Shown here: one piece after another, positions 34,438 to 45,125 of the stretch
Layout of the letters: each line of letters starts with the position of its first letter
How positions within the stretch are numbered: the first letter of the stretch is position 1
Translations under genes and position numbers: made by a program
NCBI GenBank assembly: GCA_015039315.1
Contig: WIDE01000011.1
Location: 248,001-312,000 of the forward strand
Direction: 5' to 3'
Origin: Clavulina sp. PMI_390
Taxonomy: Eukaryota; Basidiomycota; Agaricomycetes; Cantharellales; Hydnaceae
Length of the DNA stretch: 64,000 nucleotides
The notes under the pieces: generated by a model
Told to the model about the DNA's origin: nothing
Seen by the model: the letters and a program-made list of their open reading frames with translations, nothing else
The model's database searches: none

Positions 34438-37400
34438 TTGGGGAGGAGGAGGGTCAGACGTGATCGTGAGGCGTAAAGTCAAGTAACCGATGGGAGAAGG
34501 GAGGAGGAGGAGGAGAGGGGGAAATGAGAAGGGGTGGTCGTCAGAGGTCGTGAAGGGCGAAAAGGAACAAGTGTTCTTATGAGAAAGAAAATATGCCACT
34601 GCATCCGCATCTCCGTTACTCGGAAACTTTGAGCGCCCGCCAAATTATGATTAAATATACTCCTGCGACGTTCTGCTAATTCTTCTGAGCGTCTGACAGG
34701 TTTGATGTCATAACTCCGCCTTATCTCTTCATCCCCCCCTCACTGTGCTCAGCCATTTTCGCTCTTTAACGCATTTTTCCCGCCGTAGATCGAGTGTCGG
34801 GATCATCCATGCTCGTATGTATTCAAATACATCTTCCCGTGAGACGTCATATTTGTGACCTGTCGCGACGCTTCTTTCTTGATGAGGCACCAACTATTAC
34901 AACGACCTCTGCTGCGTCCACCACTGTGTGTGTGCTCGCAAACACTCTCCCCTGCACCAGGGGGATCGTCTCGTATATAGCCGCAGAAATTGCACCATAA
35001 TTCGCGCGTGAGGATTTGTTTCTCCTCTCGGAGGCAAATTTGAAGAATTGAGACAGGAGAGCGCCGCCTCTTGGTAATCGATTTCCCCTCCCATCAGCCA
35101 AGGTATCAACGACAACTATCAAGTCACTACGGGGCATCACACATACATCTACGTACTTTGCCAGTCCTTCCTCCGTCGCTAAGAAATTTGGTCATGGGGA
35201 GCTGCGCCCCTGACTGTCAGCACCAGGGTCATCGTCCGCAGGCGCGATTGTTGCACTTCCAAAACTACTGCTGACCCCCCGTTCACGGGCTGCTGGTTCC
35301 ATGGCACCGCCTCGGATCCTTCACTCTCGCGTAACGATCGAAGATCGAAAAGGCTTTAGAATAAGATGTTAGATACATGGTGCACGGAAGAATGGTCTCC
35401 ACTAGTAAAATAGGAGGGGTTCGGGTTAGTGGCGCACAGAGCCAAATATTTCTCTATGCATTGCTATCTGAGACCTCGTTTTCCGCTTCCCGCCGCCAGG
35501 AGAATTATCAAGCATCTGCTTATATTTCTGGGTTCTGAATCTCTCCAGCTCGGCCATAGATTTTCCCGGTGCATCCTGTGCTGTGAACCAGGCGATGAGC
35601 CACGGCTGTTGCTTCTTCCTAATATCTGTGGTAGATACGCTCAGAAGATCAGCAGGGCTCAGAGATAATCTGCTGCACGATTCTGAAACGCACCATAGCA
35701 TATCTGTGTCATAGACCCCGCTCAACCCGATCGAGCGCCAGAGCCAGCACGTGGCTGAGCGTCCGAAACACGCCGTGTGGCTCGCAGATCGATAATGCAT
35801 GTAATCTGTCGAAAATTAGGTACGACTCGACGATCGGCCACGAACCCCGGCCGGGCGACGAAAGCATAGTAAGCATGCATAGACCACCGTCGTGGGGGTG
35901 GCTCAGCTCAATGAACAATTAATTGTTGCTGCGCAGCCTCGCCTCCGCTCCATCCATCTATACGAGTATTTGTGCATTCTCTCTCCACTCCTTTGGCCGA
36001 TCCGCACACATATGGCCATTCATGAGTTATCTCCACCTCAACATGGAATCATATGCCTGAGGCGCTCAACGTAGCACGCGCTTCAGCGTCAAAAATAGCC
36101 GGTAATTACGCCGCATGGTATATGTTACTGACAATAAAGGCGCGTAGCCCATGACGCGTCGATCTACGCGTTTCATGAGTTCGCCTTCGGTCGGCATCGT
36201 TTAGCAAGCGAGTAAGATGATAATAAGGTACCTGATGAGATAGATCAAACATGCGCGCATGTGGCTTTCAAATCCCACCATTCGAATCCATATCCAGATA
36301 TAGCTCCGATAACTGACTTTGTTCCGGTTCCCCTCTCCTCCCGCGGCAGTAAACGTACGTACTATGCGCATTTCTGTTTCTCAATGAAATAATAATGACG
36401 CGCTGTGGCTCTATTCGGGGTAGTACTAGTGGTGCCTATTCTATTCCTAGTGACACTCCACTGATTCACCTCGCTCTCTCACCATTGACAGGACGAAGGA
36501 TAACTGGGGGCGCGGCTCGCATAGTGGCGCACTCGGAACTCCCAAGCCTCCTATGATTATCCGAATCCTACCACTATGAATCCAGGACCTTGTGCCTTCC
36601 TCATTGATAACAAACAAGCTTACCGTCCGCCCCGTTCGTACCACCCGCTTCACACTGGCACCGCACGAATACATACTTACTGTAAAGAGACTTGCCCCAT
36701 CCCCGCGTCCCCATATCTATTGGGATAACGAAACTCCGGTGCAGTGTAGTGAATAGTTGATGGGGTCATACAAACTTGGTACGCGCTCATGATCAATATG
36801 AATGCCTCTGAGACATTGAGAGAAGGCACCAGGGCCGAGGTCAGTGGGAAGGGCGCTACACAGCGCGTTTGCCTTGGCCAACTCGTTCGCGTCGATCAAT
36901 CTACGTTGCACACACATACATACTTCTTTTGACGGGCACAGTAGCAGTTATTATTGTTAAGATGTTTCTATGGGTCACTTGTTCGTTCATTCAGGACGCG
37001 TGCGATGGTGATGCAGAGCAATAGTCTTCTCAGCGCAGATCGAGACACCACCAAAGCATTATCACAGAGATGGGCGAGTGAGGACCAGATGGAATAGTAG
37101 AGACCCATGTCCAGGAAGATGGGTTCACGTGGAACAGGGGAAAATCAGACAGCGGCGGTGGTACGTGCACCGACTATTGAGGCGCCTGTAGCAAGGAGCG
37201 CCCACAGCGGATCGTTCTTCCCGTGTAATGTGTAATGTGGGAGTGAGGCTGAAACTTATAAGGTCACAGCCCTCCACTGAGAGTCAAAGCAAAAGTAAAA
37301 AGGGGAAAAAATTTAACCAAAAACAACCACCCACAAAGGCAAAAAAAAAATAACTCGTTAGTACACCAACAAGAAGGACTGTTACTACTGTACATCCTCA

Positions 37401-37502
37401 AGGGTCATACACCTCGAGTAGACGACTAACAACCCCGCGCACCAGACATAACAGGGGAGAGCTCCCAGCTGAGCCGATCTGACCTCGCTTCTCCAAAAGC
37501 TT
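34438..37502. other. 3.1-kb gene-poor region
   Basis: The first few hundred bases are the promoter of the minus-strand Ser-rich gene. The rest has no gene I can support; two weak minus-strand frames (35426-35800 and 36717-36917) were considered and set aside. Two ACGCGT words lie 12 bp apart at 36154-36159 and 36166-36171 within an imperfect palindrome. The end (about 37290-37370) is A-rich and probably the 3' UTR of the sulfide:quinone oxidoreductase gene. Confidence 0.4.
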
Positions 37503-39487
37503 TTATGCGTTGACGAGGGAAGGAGCGCTGAATCCGTTCCTTCCGTACCAGGTCCCGCGCACCATGCGGGAGAAGTACACGTACGGGAAGAAGTCTTTCT
37601 TGAGGTGGAAGAATACCCTGTAGAAGATGGCAGTGCACAATACGGTGTGAGTTGCGAACGAGTGGGTAGACGACCAGCTCGAGCGGTCGGGGGGAGAGAC
37701 GGACCTTCGTGGAACGGCTTGGTCCAACCCGAAACGAGCGAACGTCTCAGAGGGCTTGCCACCGTAGAGGAACTCGGCGAGCATGAGCTGGTCGTATCCA
37801 GTCAAGAGCTAGATATGAACACGAAGAAGCTTCGTCAGTACTGAGAGGCTTCGGAAGATGATCGGCGAGCCTTTAGCAATGCAACTCACAGGGCACGACG
37901 TGTAGCCATCATAGGTGGCGGTCCCGACCTTGCCCGTCGTCATGAGCTTTGTCAAGTTGTTCACCAGGATGGGAGCCTGGGCGGTGATCGCAGCGGCGGT
38001 CTTGCTCGTGGGCAACGAGGACGCATCACCCAGGGAGAACACGTTCGCAAACTTCTTGTGCTGGAGCGTGGCCTGGTCAACATCAACAAAGCCTGCACCA
38101 TCTGCCAACGGCGAGTTCTTCACAAAGTCGGGGGCTCCCATGGGAGGCACAACATGGAGGATCGTGTACTCCTTCTCGACGAGCTTGTCCGAGTCGGGGG
38201 TTTTGAACGACGCGATGCGTTTATCCGTATCGATCGCGACGAGGTTGTGGGCGAATGCGGCGGGGATGTTGCGCTTGATACGCAGCGCATTGAGTGCCTC
38301 GGAGTACTTGGGCACACCGAACATGACTGGGAGACCCGTGGCGAACTCGGTCTCGACCGCGCTTCTCCCCGTACGCCTGAAGCGGTCCCAAGCCATCCAC
38401 ATAATTTTCTATCGGGAGCGGGTACGGGCGGGAGCACATAAGACAATAGGAGATTGTGAGAGAGCAGGTGTGAGGTGAGCGGGAAGAGTCGGAAGGTCAG
38501 TGTACTCAATAATGAGGCTTACTTGAGGTGCGCCGGCACATTTGACAACTGGGGTGACGGGGAACACGTCAGAGAGACAAAGATACCGGATATACGAAGA
38601 ATCTTACCTCCAGCGGGTTGAGTGAAGAGAGCTTTGCCTGAGCGAATACCCTGCACAGTCACCCTCCTGAGTCACGCGAGCTCGAAATGACTATTCATTA
38701 TGTTTCACTCACCTCGATGTCCGACCACGCCTTATCCGCAGTATCAAATGAGTAGATGGATGAAACACCGGATTTGGGGTCCGCAAGAGCCTTGGGAAGG
38801 CCCTTGATACCATCCCAGTTGATCTTGAGCCCAGGAGCGACGATAAGAGTCTCATAAGAGATGGATTGCCCATTCTCAGTTGTCAGAGAGTTGCTCTCAG
38901 GGGAGAAGGTTGCAACATTCTGAGAGACCAGGGTGATATGCGGAGGGATCAGATCTTTAACGGGTTGACGGAGCTGGTATTTGTCCTTGAGACCAGCACC
39001 GACAAGAGTCCTGCGAAAGTCAATTCATCCAGTTCCCAAGGTCAGTCAACTGGGTGCTTGAACAAAAGCAACATGCAGGATAACTTACCACCCAGGCTGG
39101 TAGTTGTGCCACTCGGCAGCGTCAATGACGGCGATATCACCCGGGTTCAAGCGGTGGCCATCGGCGGCGAATTTGTTATAGATCTAGGACCAATTAGCGA
39201 GGCGATGTGTTAGCAAAGGCAACAATCGTTAGTTTGGAAGGGCGATTAGAGCTTAGGACCATGGTTTTTTGGCCAGGTTCTAATCGAGAGAGAGACGTCG
39301 CGCTAAACTCACCTGGTTGGCTGTAGAGAGTCCAGCGGTGCCTGCGAGTGGAGAGAAGCGGTGAATTGCCCACGATGGCGACGCGTTTTGAGACGAGATG
39401 GAACTTACCTGCACCAACAATGACGACCTTATGCTTCGACGCCGACGACGCGGCGGCAGCTGCTCTGCGAACGAGACTGGTGCGCAT
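37503..39487 (-). CDS. Sulfide:quinone oxidoreductase, mitochondrial
   Basis: It oxidises sulfide and passes electrons to ubiquinone at the inner mitochondrial membrane (HMT2/SQOR type). The start at 39487 gives an Arg/Ala-rich presequence (MRTSLVRRAAAAASSAS), then the FAD-binding strand HKVVIVGAGTAGLSTANQ, split by an intron after VGAG. Further family blocks follow: AEWHNYQPG, WTLVGAGLKD, a Cys in VVKCAGAPQK, PVMFGVPKYSEAL, and the second FAD contact FANVFSLGDASSLPTSKTAA. The C terminus KKDFFPYVYFSRMVRGTWYG is the membrane-associating part. Roughly 450 aa in about nine exons. It is divergent from the Mso1-like gene, with 381 bp between starts. Confidence 0.92.
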
Positions 39488-39868
39488 GACTCTTGGGGAG
39501 ATGGGAGAAGGAAGATGGCGACAGACTGGAGGGTGAGCACGACATCGGCATGAATTTGTACTCACGGCCGCTCAGCTCTCGGCCACCACACGGCCAAACA
39601 ACTCAACATGGCTCCCGTGGGAAACAAATGAACGACTGAGTTGGGATCAACAACAACAGCTCGAACTCGGCGACCAACTCGACCACCATCACGACCCTCA
39701 CGTTGGGCGCCGGCGCCAGCGATCCTGTTTAATCCTTCATCGTTATTAGCCTTCATCTAACTCCCATCTTCTTCTTCTTCTTCCCCTTGACCTCTCCCCC
39801 ACTTTTGTGTCTTGGCACTTGTTATCTCTTTTTTTAGCGCTTCTTTTTCTTCTAAACGACCAAGCACA
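39488..39868. promoter_or_regulatory. Divergent promoter region, SQR and Mso1-like genes
   Basis: The region is 381 bp long. A CT-rich tract (39768-39800, repeated TTC) and a T-rich stretch precede the plus-strand start and fit a leader or core promoter for that gene. No specific factor site is recognised. Confidence 0.4.
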
Positions 39869-41401
39869 ATGTCTATCGTTCAACGTCGTCCTGCGCCGCT
39901 GGCCGGCTCCAGAGACCCCTATCGCTCTGCACCAGGGGCTCGCAATGACCGCTACCAAGATGCCTCGTACCAAAGCTCATCGCGCAACAACCCTCCTCCT
40001 TCTGCTATGCCTCGCTCGTCGAATGCATCCGCTGGTATCCCCTCGCGTTCCCGATCCTACAGCACTGCCTCTGCTTCCGACTCCCTTCCTGGCAACCCTC
40101 GACGACCTGCTGGCATGCCTTCTGGCCCCTCGTCATCTCGCTATGCGAATACTAGTGCCAATAATAATAATGGCTACGAAAGTGACGCCACTGCACCACG
40201 CTCTCGTCGCTCTGATATTCCGGCCCGTGGTCGTGCTGCTGCTCCAGAGGGTGGAAATCGTGCTCGTTCTGCGTCCGTTGGGCCTGCCTCTGCGCCCTCT
40301 AGACCAAGTCGTTCGAGCGCTAGACGCTCCCCTGAAGCAGAATACGAAACCGGTGATGCATATGCCGATCAAAACACCTACTCGAATCGTGATGCCGGCG
40401 GATACAATGACACTGGGGGTACATCAGATGTGACCGGTAAGTCGCACGCCCAGCTATCCATGCCTTGCTTGCATGCGTGAACGTGTCTCATCGTTTGATG
40501 GTTTCTGTGTTATCTCGTTCATCTTTATCTGACCATATCCTCTATGCATTTTTTTCTCTCGCCGTAATTACTACTTTACGTAGGCTATGCTGATGCTGCT
40601 CCAGCTGCTCCAGATGCCTCGTCGTTCGGTGGTTCGTTGTGGCAGCGCGTTACTACGGCTGTGGGCTCGCTGACGATCACCGTTGCCACTGGCGAAGATG
40701 CTGCCGTCGTTGATCCAGAACGTGAGTTCCGTGCTTCTTTCGGCCTTTGTGTTGCCGCTACTCGTTGTTCGATACTCACCTATTGTCTTCTTGACCACAC
40801 ATTAACAGGCACTCCTATGGGCGCAGAATCGCGCATCACCACTGCGCTCAAGTCATTTTACATCACACGCGCCCAGGGAGCGAACGATCTCCCCGACTGG
40901 CTCTTTAGCCCTGAGGAGCGTCGTGCCGCAGGCGGTGGGAAGGCTGCTTCCTCTTCTCGTGGTGGGCGTGCTAGCAATGAGCGTGCAAGCGAGGAGTATG
41001 AGGATTATGGGGGACAGGAGCAAGAATATTCAAGATCGACTGGTATTCTTGCCCAGGCAAAGCAGGCTCGGCAGATGCAGCGTGAGGGAGGATACTCCAC
41101 GTCTGGGTCTGGCTCCGGCTCTCGAGGATCTGCTGGTGCTGGTGCCGGCGGTGGTGCTGCTAGCTCTGGGAGTCGCTTCAAGCAGATGCGCGATGCCAAG
41201 CGCGGGGTAACGCCCGCGACCGGGTCCAATAGTGGCGGCAACAGCAGCCCTCCTCCTCCTCCCAGTTCGAGTTCATCAGGCGATCGGTCCTACGCACCGC
41301 CCTCATCCTCGTCTGGAGCGAATGAGCCACCCGCTCGTCGCCCTCGCGCACCACCTGGGGGAGGATTGCCCTCCGGCCCGCGAGGAGGCGGACGTCGCTA
41401 A
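39869..41401 (+). CDS. Mso1-like Sec1-binding protein (exocytosis)
   Basis: Three exons (39869-40436, 40584-40721, 40809-41401) join in phase 1 into 432 aa. The N-terminal 190 residues are Ser/Arg/Pro-rich and disordered. The conserved part is GGSLWQRVTTAVGSLTITV, the Mso1 Sec1-binding motif, followed after the second intron by ESRITTALKSFYITRA and DLPDWLFSPEERR. The C-terminal third is Ser/Gly/Pro-rich and ends in an RGGG-type stretch. Family knowledge: Mso1 binds Sec1 and Sec4 at sites of polarised secretion. The disordered extensions are longer than in yeast Mso1 (about 210 aa), which is usual in basidiomycetes as far as I know. Confidence 0.75.
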
Positions 41402-43089
41402 ATTGCGCTCGCTCCCTTCGCTACGCTCCGCCCTTTCACACCTCGTTCCCATTGTCCCCGAATAACTGTCGCTAAATCGGTCCACCACGATTGACTCGCT
41501 TTTGTCTGTCGTGCGGTTACGCGCTAGTCTCCTTTTTATACCTTCTTCCCATCGCCCACCCCGTAACCCCCCTACCGCAGCTCACGATATCGCCCTTCCT
41601 TACCACTACAATTTACCACTCCCACCCAATCCTCGCAACCTAGCATCCGAGGGCACGGCGAGCGTGCCTGGTGACATTTTCTTTCTTTCTTATCTTTTCA
41701 TCATTTTTGGGGACCTCGGTCGCCAGCCAAGCCTCCCTTGCCGATCAAGGCGATTTGTCAGATCCCTTCCCGCCGGATGTCCCTACGCACTATTTCCTGG
41801 ACTTTTTTTTGGTACCACGTTCTCGATTTGTATGTTACCTACTGCGAGATATCCTACGCCCTCCTTTTTGTGGAGCTTCTTCATGAACAACGACGCTCGA
41901 GACTGTTGGGGGGGCCTCGGCTCTCCAAGGCTTGGTGTCCATGGGGCCCAGCTCCCGCTCGAAGGAGACGTTGTCAAGTGATTGCCACGCGATATCAAGG
42001 TTACGGGGAATGGCAATGATATTTCTGGACGATCATCGGGGATATGACCCTCCAACGGGAAGGCCAGTAGCGTGGATATGAAGCAACGAACAGTGGATAC
42101 ATGGAATAATCGCGATGGCTCTATTCGCGGAATTGGATGGCATCGGTCCCGACGAACGGAACTTGTTCAATGGAGATTCTGTGCAATTTTTACCTCTTTT
42201 TTCACTCACTGCCACACACAGCACCAGGACTGCGATCAAACCGCTCTTGTGGGGCCCTGAATGCTAAGAGAATCTTGAGATCGTTTCGCTGACAATTTGC
42301 ACTGGCGTATGAAAAGATGTGCCTTCCAAGTATAGCATCAAATCTAAAAAAGGCCTGTTGATGGGGAGACGATGTGTGGAGTCGTCGCAACGGGGCGCCG
42401 CCGGCTTCCCCTTCGTAAAGTGTCGCGGTGAATGCCAAGATACCGCTGAAAATTCAATCAATCAGGGCCTGAAAAGAATTGAGAATAAATTTTCTGGTTG
42501 TTGTACTGCTTTGTGGTCTCGGTTCTCATGATCATATCACCACAATAAGCCACGCGTGCCAACGGAGCTCGGTGACGGCGATCAGAGATCATTCATCGCG
42601 ATGCATCATCAGTAACAACTGTATCATTTCTCTCCATGGTCGTCTCTAGGCCAGCCTGGTTGCCCTCTTGCCGGCTCGCCCTCATAAAGCAACCGCATCG
42701 GTGTCCGCTTGGCCTTTTCTTCCCTCCACCCCCCCTTCCTCCTTCCCTTTCCTTCGTTTTTGAGGTCGAGTTGATTCTCGTCCCTTTTTCTTTTTCTTCC
42801 TTCGTTCTTATCCAAGGTGTGTGCTCATTGAATTATCGCTTGGTCATTCTGCATTATACTGATTGCTGTCGTTGCTATCGGTTCCATCGTCGTCGTTCGC
42901 TCAACTTTCTTGCTGCCACGCCATCCACAATGCATCTTTCAAAACGCCTACTCTAGACCCTAAAGCTCTTTGATAGAGCTACCACCTCTGCGAGGCTTTT
43001 CAGTTCTTCTTTCGACGACACCCTTTTTACTTTCCAACAACACTCGCTACTTTTTTTCTTCCTCTCCCTTCCCCAAGTCCGAATTCACC
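41402..43089. other. 1.7-kb intergenic region before the cupredoxin gene
   Basis: The first part is probably the 3' UTR of the Mso1-like gene. Strong CT-rich tracts at about 42715-42810 and 43025-43075 sit just before the cupredoxin start. Such tracts often lie at transcription starts of highly expressed basidiomycete genes, so they may mark its promoter and leader. No gene is seen. Confidence 0.4.
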
Positions 43090-44750
43090 ATGGTCTACTT
43101 CGCCGCTCTCTTGTCTGCTGCTCTCCTCTCGTCCGTGCAGGTCATGGCTGGTACGTCTTTTTCCCGTCATGATCCGAAATTGGTTGTAGTTGCAACGGTC
43201 GAATGGAACTGGATACTGATCGCTATGATTTTCCATCTTTGCCTTTCATTCGCATTCAATAGCTCCGATCCCCGACAGCGCCATCAACGAGCCCGGTGTC
43301 CGCGCTCCCAACGGCACCCCCATCACCGACTCGTCGTCCCCTCAGGCGACCTCCACGTCGAACAACTACGGCGGGAGCTACAACAACAACAACAACAACA
43401 ACTACAATAACAACTACAACAACTACAACACCTATGCGACCACCACGTCGACTAGCATGATGATGGAGACCACCTCTACCACCATGATGAAGGATACCAC
43501 TTCCACCACCATGATGAAGGAGACCACGACATCCACCAGCATGATGATGGACACTACTTCCACCACCATGATGATGGATACCACCTCCACCGCTGACATG
43601 ACCAGCACCACTACCTCGGCTACGTACAGCATGCCCACGTACGGATCCGGGTACAACAACTGGAACGGTGGCTACGACAGCTGTGTGCAGCGTGAGTCGC
43701 CTTGAAAACTAGGAATACCCAGCTCTGTCTCATCCTTTTTTCGATCTCCAGAATGTATGAACACCTACGGCTCTCCTGCCGCCACATACACTGCTCCCCC
43801 TGCTGCTACTGAGACCTCCGGTAACGGCGGTGGCAGCGGCACCACCCACACCGTGATCGTCGCCCCTGCTCCTGGGTGAGTATCTTAATTCGTTTCCCTC
43901 ACGATCACATTGATCTAATTGGTTGGATTATTATAGTGTCCTGCGTTTCTACCCCTTCGCAGTGAACGCCTCTGCTGGTGATATCGTCCACTTCCAGTGG
44001 AACGCTGGTCCCCACACCGTCACCCAGTCCTCCATCACCACCCCATGCAACAAGACCGCTGCTCCTGGTGCCTTCGCTTCCGGCATCCAGAACGCGAGCT
44101 TCACCTGTGCGTTTTCCTTCTATCTTGACGCCTCTGAAACAGCATACTGACATTCATTCGTTTCTTTTCGCACAGTCGACATCACCGTTAACGACACCAA
44201 CACCCTCAACTTCTACTGTGGTGTCCCCAACCACTGCGAGAAGGGCATGTTCGGTCTCGTTAACCCTCCCAACGCTAACGGCGCTTCCACCACCGTCGCC
44301 TCCATGATGCCCTCGCTCATCTCGACCAACACTGACCTTGCCATGCAAGTCATGTACGTGATGAACAAGACCATGGGTACCTCTGCCTACACCTGGGGTA
44401 ACGACATGGACATGTCTGGCGTCCCAGAGGACAACCAGGTTGCCTTCATGCAGAACGTCCTCCAGACCAGGCTGATGTTCGCCGCCAACCCCGGTGCTCT
44501 CGAGGGCAACCCCGAGAACCCCAACCTCACCGTCCCCGCCGATATCACCCAGATCACCTCCGGCACTTCGACTCCCTCGAACGTCGGCGGTGCATCCACC
44601 ACTGCGTCTGGCACTAGCAGCACCACCTCTCCCTCGGGTACTGGTACCCCAGGTGGTTCGGCCAAGACTGGCGCAGCTGGTGTCAGCAGGAGCGTTGCTG
44701 GGTCGGCAGTCCTCGGTGTTGCCGGCATGGTCGCTCTCCTGATGTTGTAG
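43090..44750 (+). CDS. Secreted cupredoxin with Met-rich repeats and a GPI-like C terminus
   Basis: Five exons (43090-43150, 43263-43691, 43752-43875, 43937-44106, 44176-44750) give 452 aa. A signal peptide of about 20 residues is followed by an Asn/Tyr-rich stretch, then a repeat region (about residues 78-125) of Thr/Ser and clustered Met: TTSTSMMMETTSTTMMKDTT and variants, five times. A cupredoxin domain follows (about residues 205-290) with the type-1 copper ligands in order: His in HTV, Cys in FYCGV, His in NHC, Met in EKGM. The tail is Ser/Thr/Gly-rich and ends in a hydrophobic segment (SVAGSAVLGVAGMVALLML), as in GPI-anchored wall proteins. Copper binding by the Met repeats is inference. 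Confidence 0.85.
43451..43596 (+). repeat. Tandem coding repeat, Met-Met(-Met) with Thr/Ser spacers
   Basis: Five imperfect units encode STSMMMETT, STTMMKDTT, STTMMKETT, STSMMMDTT and STTMMMDTT. They use ATGATGATGGA or ATGATGAAGGA at the core and ACCAC/ACTTC around it. The repeat lies wholly in exon 2 of the cupredoxin gene and keeps frame. Confidence 0.8.
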
Positions 44751-45125
44751 ATGCTGTTTTACCCCCTTCCCTCTATCCCCCCCCTGACAGTGGACTTGTT
44801 TTCTTCGGACACTTATCTTAAATTAGTAGCATACTTTTGTCGTCTTTGAAAAGTTTTTCAGTAGTGTGGTCTTGGGTATCTTTATACATTTTCCAGTTTC
44901 TGAACCCAATCGTCAGGGCTGGTCCTTGACCCACCTATCCTTGTCAACGTCGTGATGATAAGTTTGCCCACCAGCCCCAGTCAGAGTGATTCGATTAGAA
45001 AGTCCATGCAGTATTGGGTAAAGCACAATGATAAGTATTACATCTACTATGTATGTTTGCTGCTATCAGGCTGGAATTCAATCAGGCGAAGGTTATGATC
45101 CTTGGACGGTAGATCCGGCACCCAA
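44751..45125. other. Convergent intergenic region
   Basis: This 375-bp stretch is AT-rich after 44800 and fits 3' UTRs of the cupredoxin gene and the ankyrin-DIL gene. Nothing else is seen. Confidence 0.4.

Noticed and set aside
35426..35800. Minus-strand frame with RFRTQKYKQMLDN near its end
   Set aside because: It looks partly protein-like, but there is no good start or joinable exon and no family match known to me. Too weak to list as a gene.
36270..36300. Possible tRNA B-box (ATTCGAATCC)
   Set aside because: No matching A-box, anticodon stem or acceptor stem could be drawn around it.
36717..36917. Minus-strand frame of 66 codons (ANELAKANALCSALPTDLG)
   Set aside because: Isolated and short with no supporting splice sites; probably chance.
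41502..41981. Plus-strand frame of 159 codons after the Mso1-like gene
   Set aside because: CT-rich low-complexity translation inside the probable 3' UTR; no domain, signal or splice evidence.
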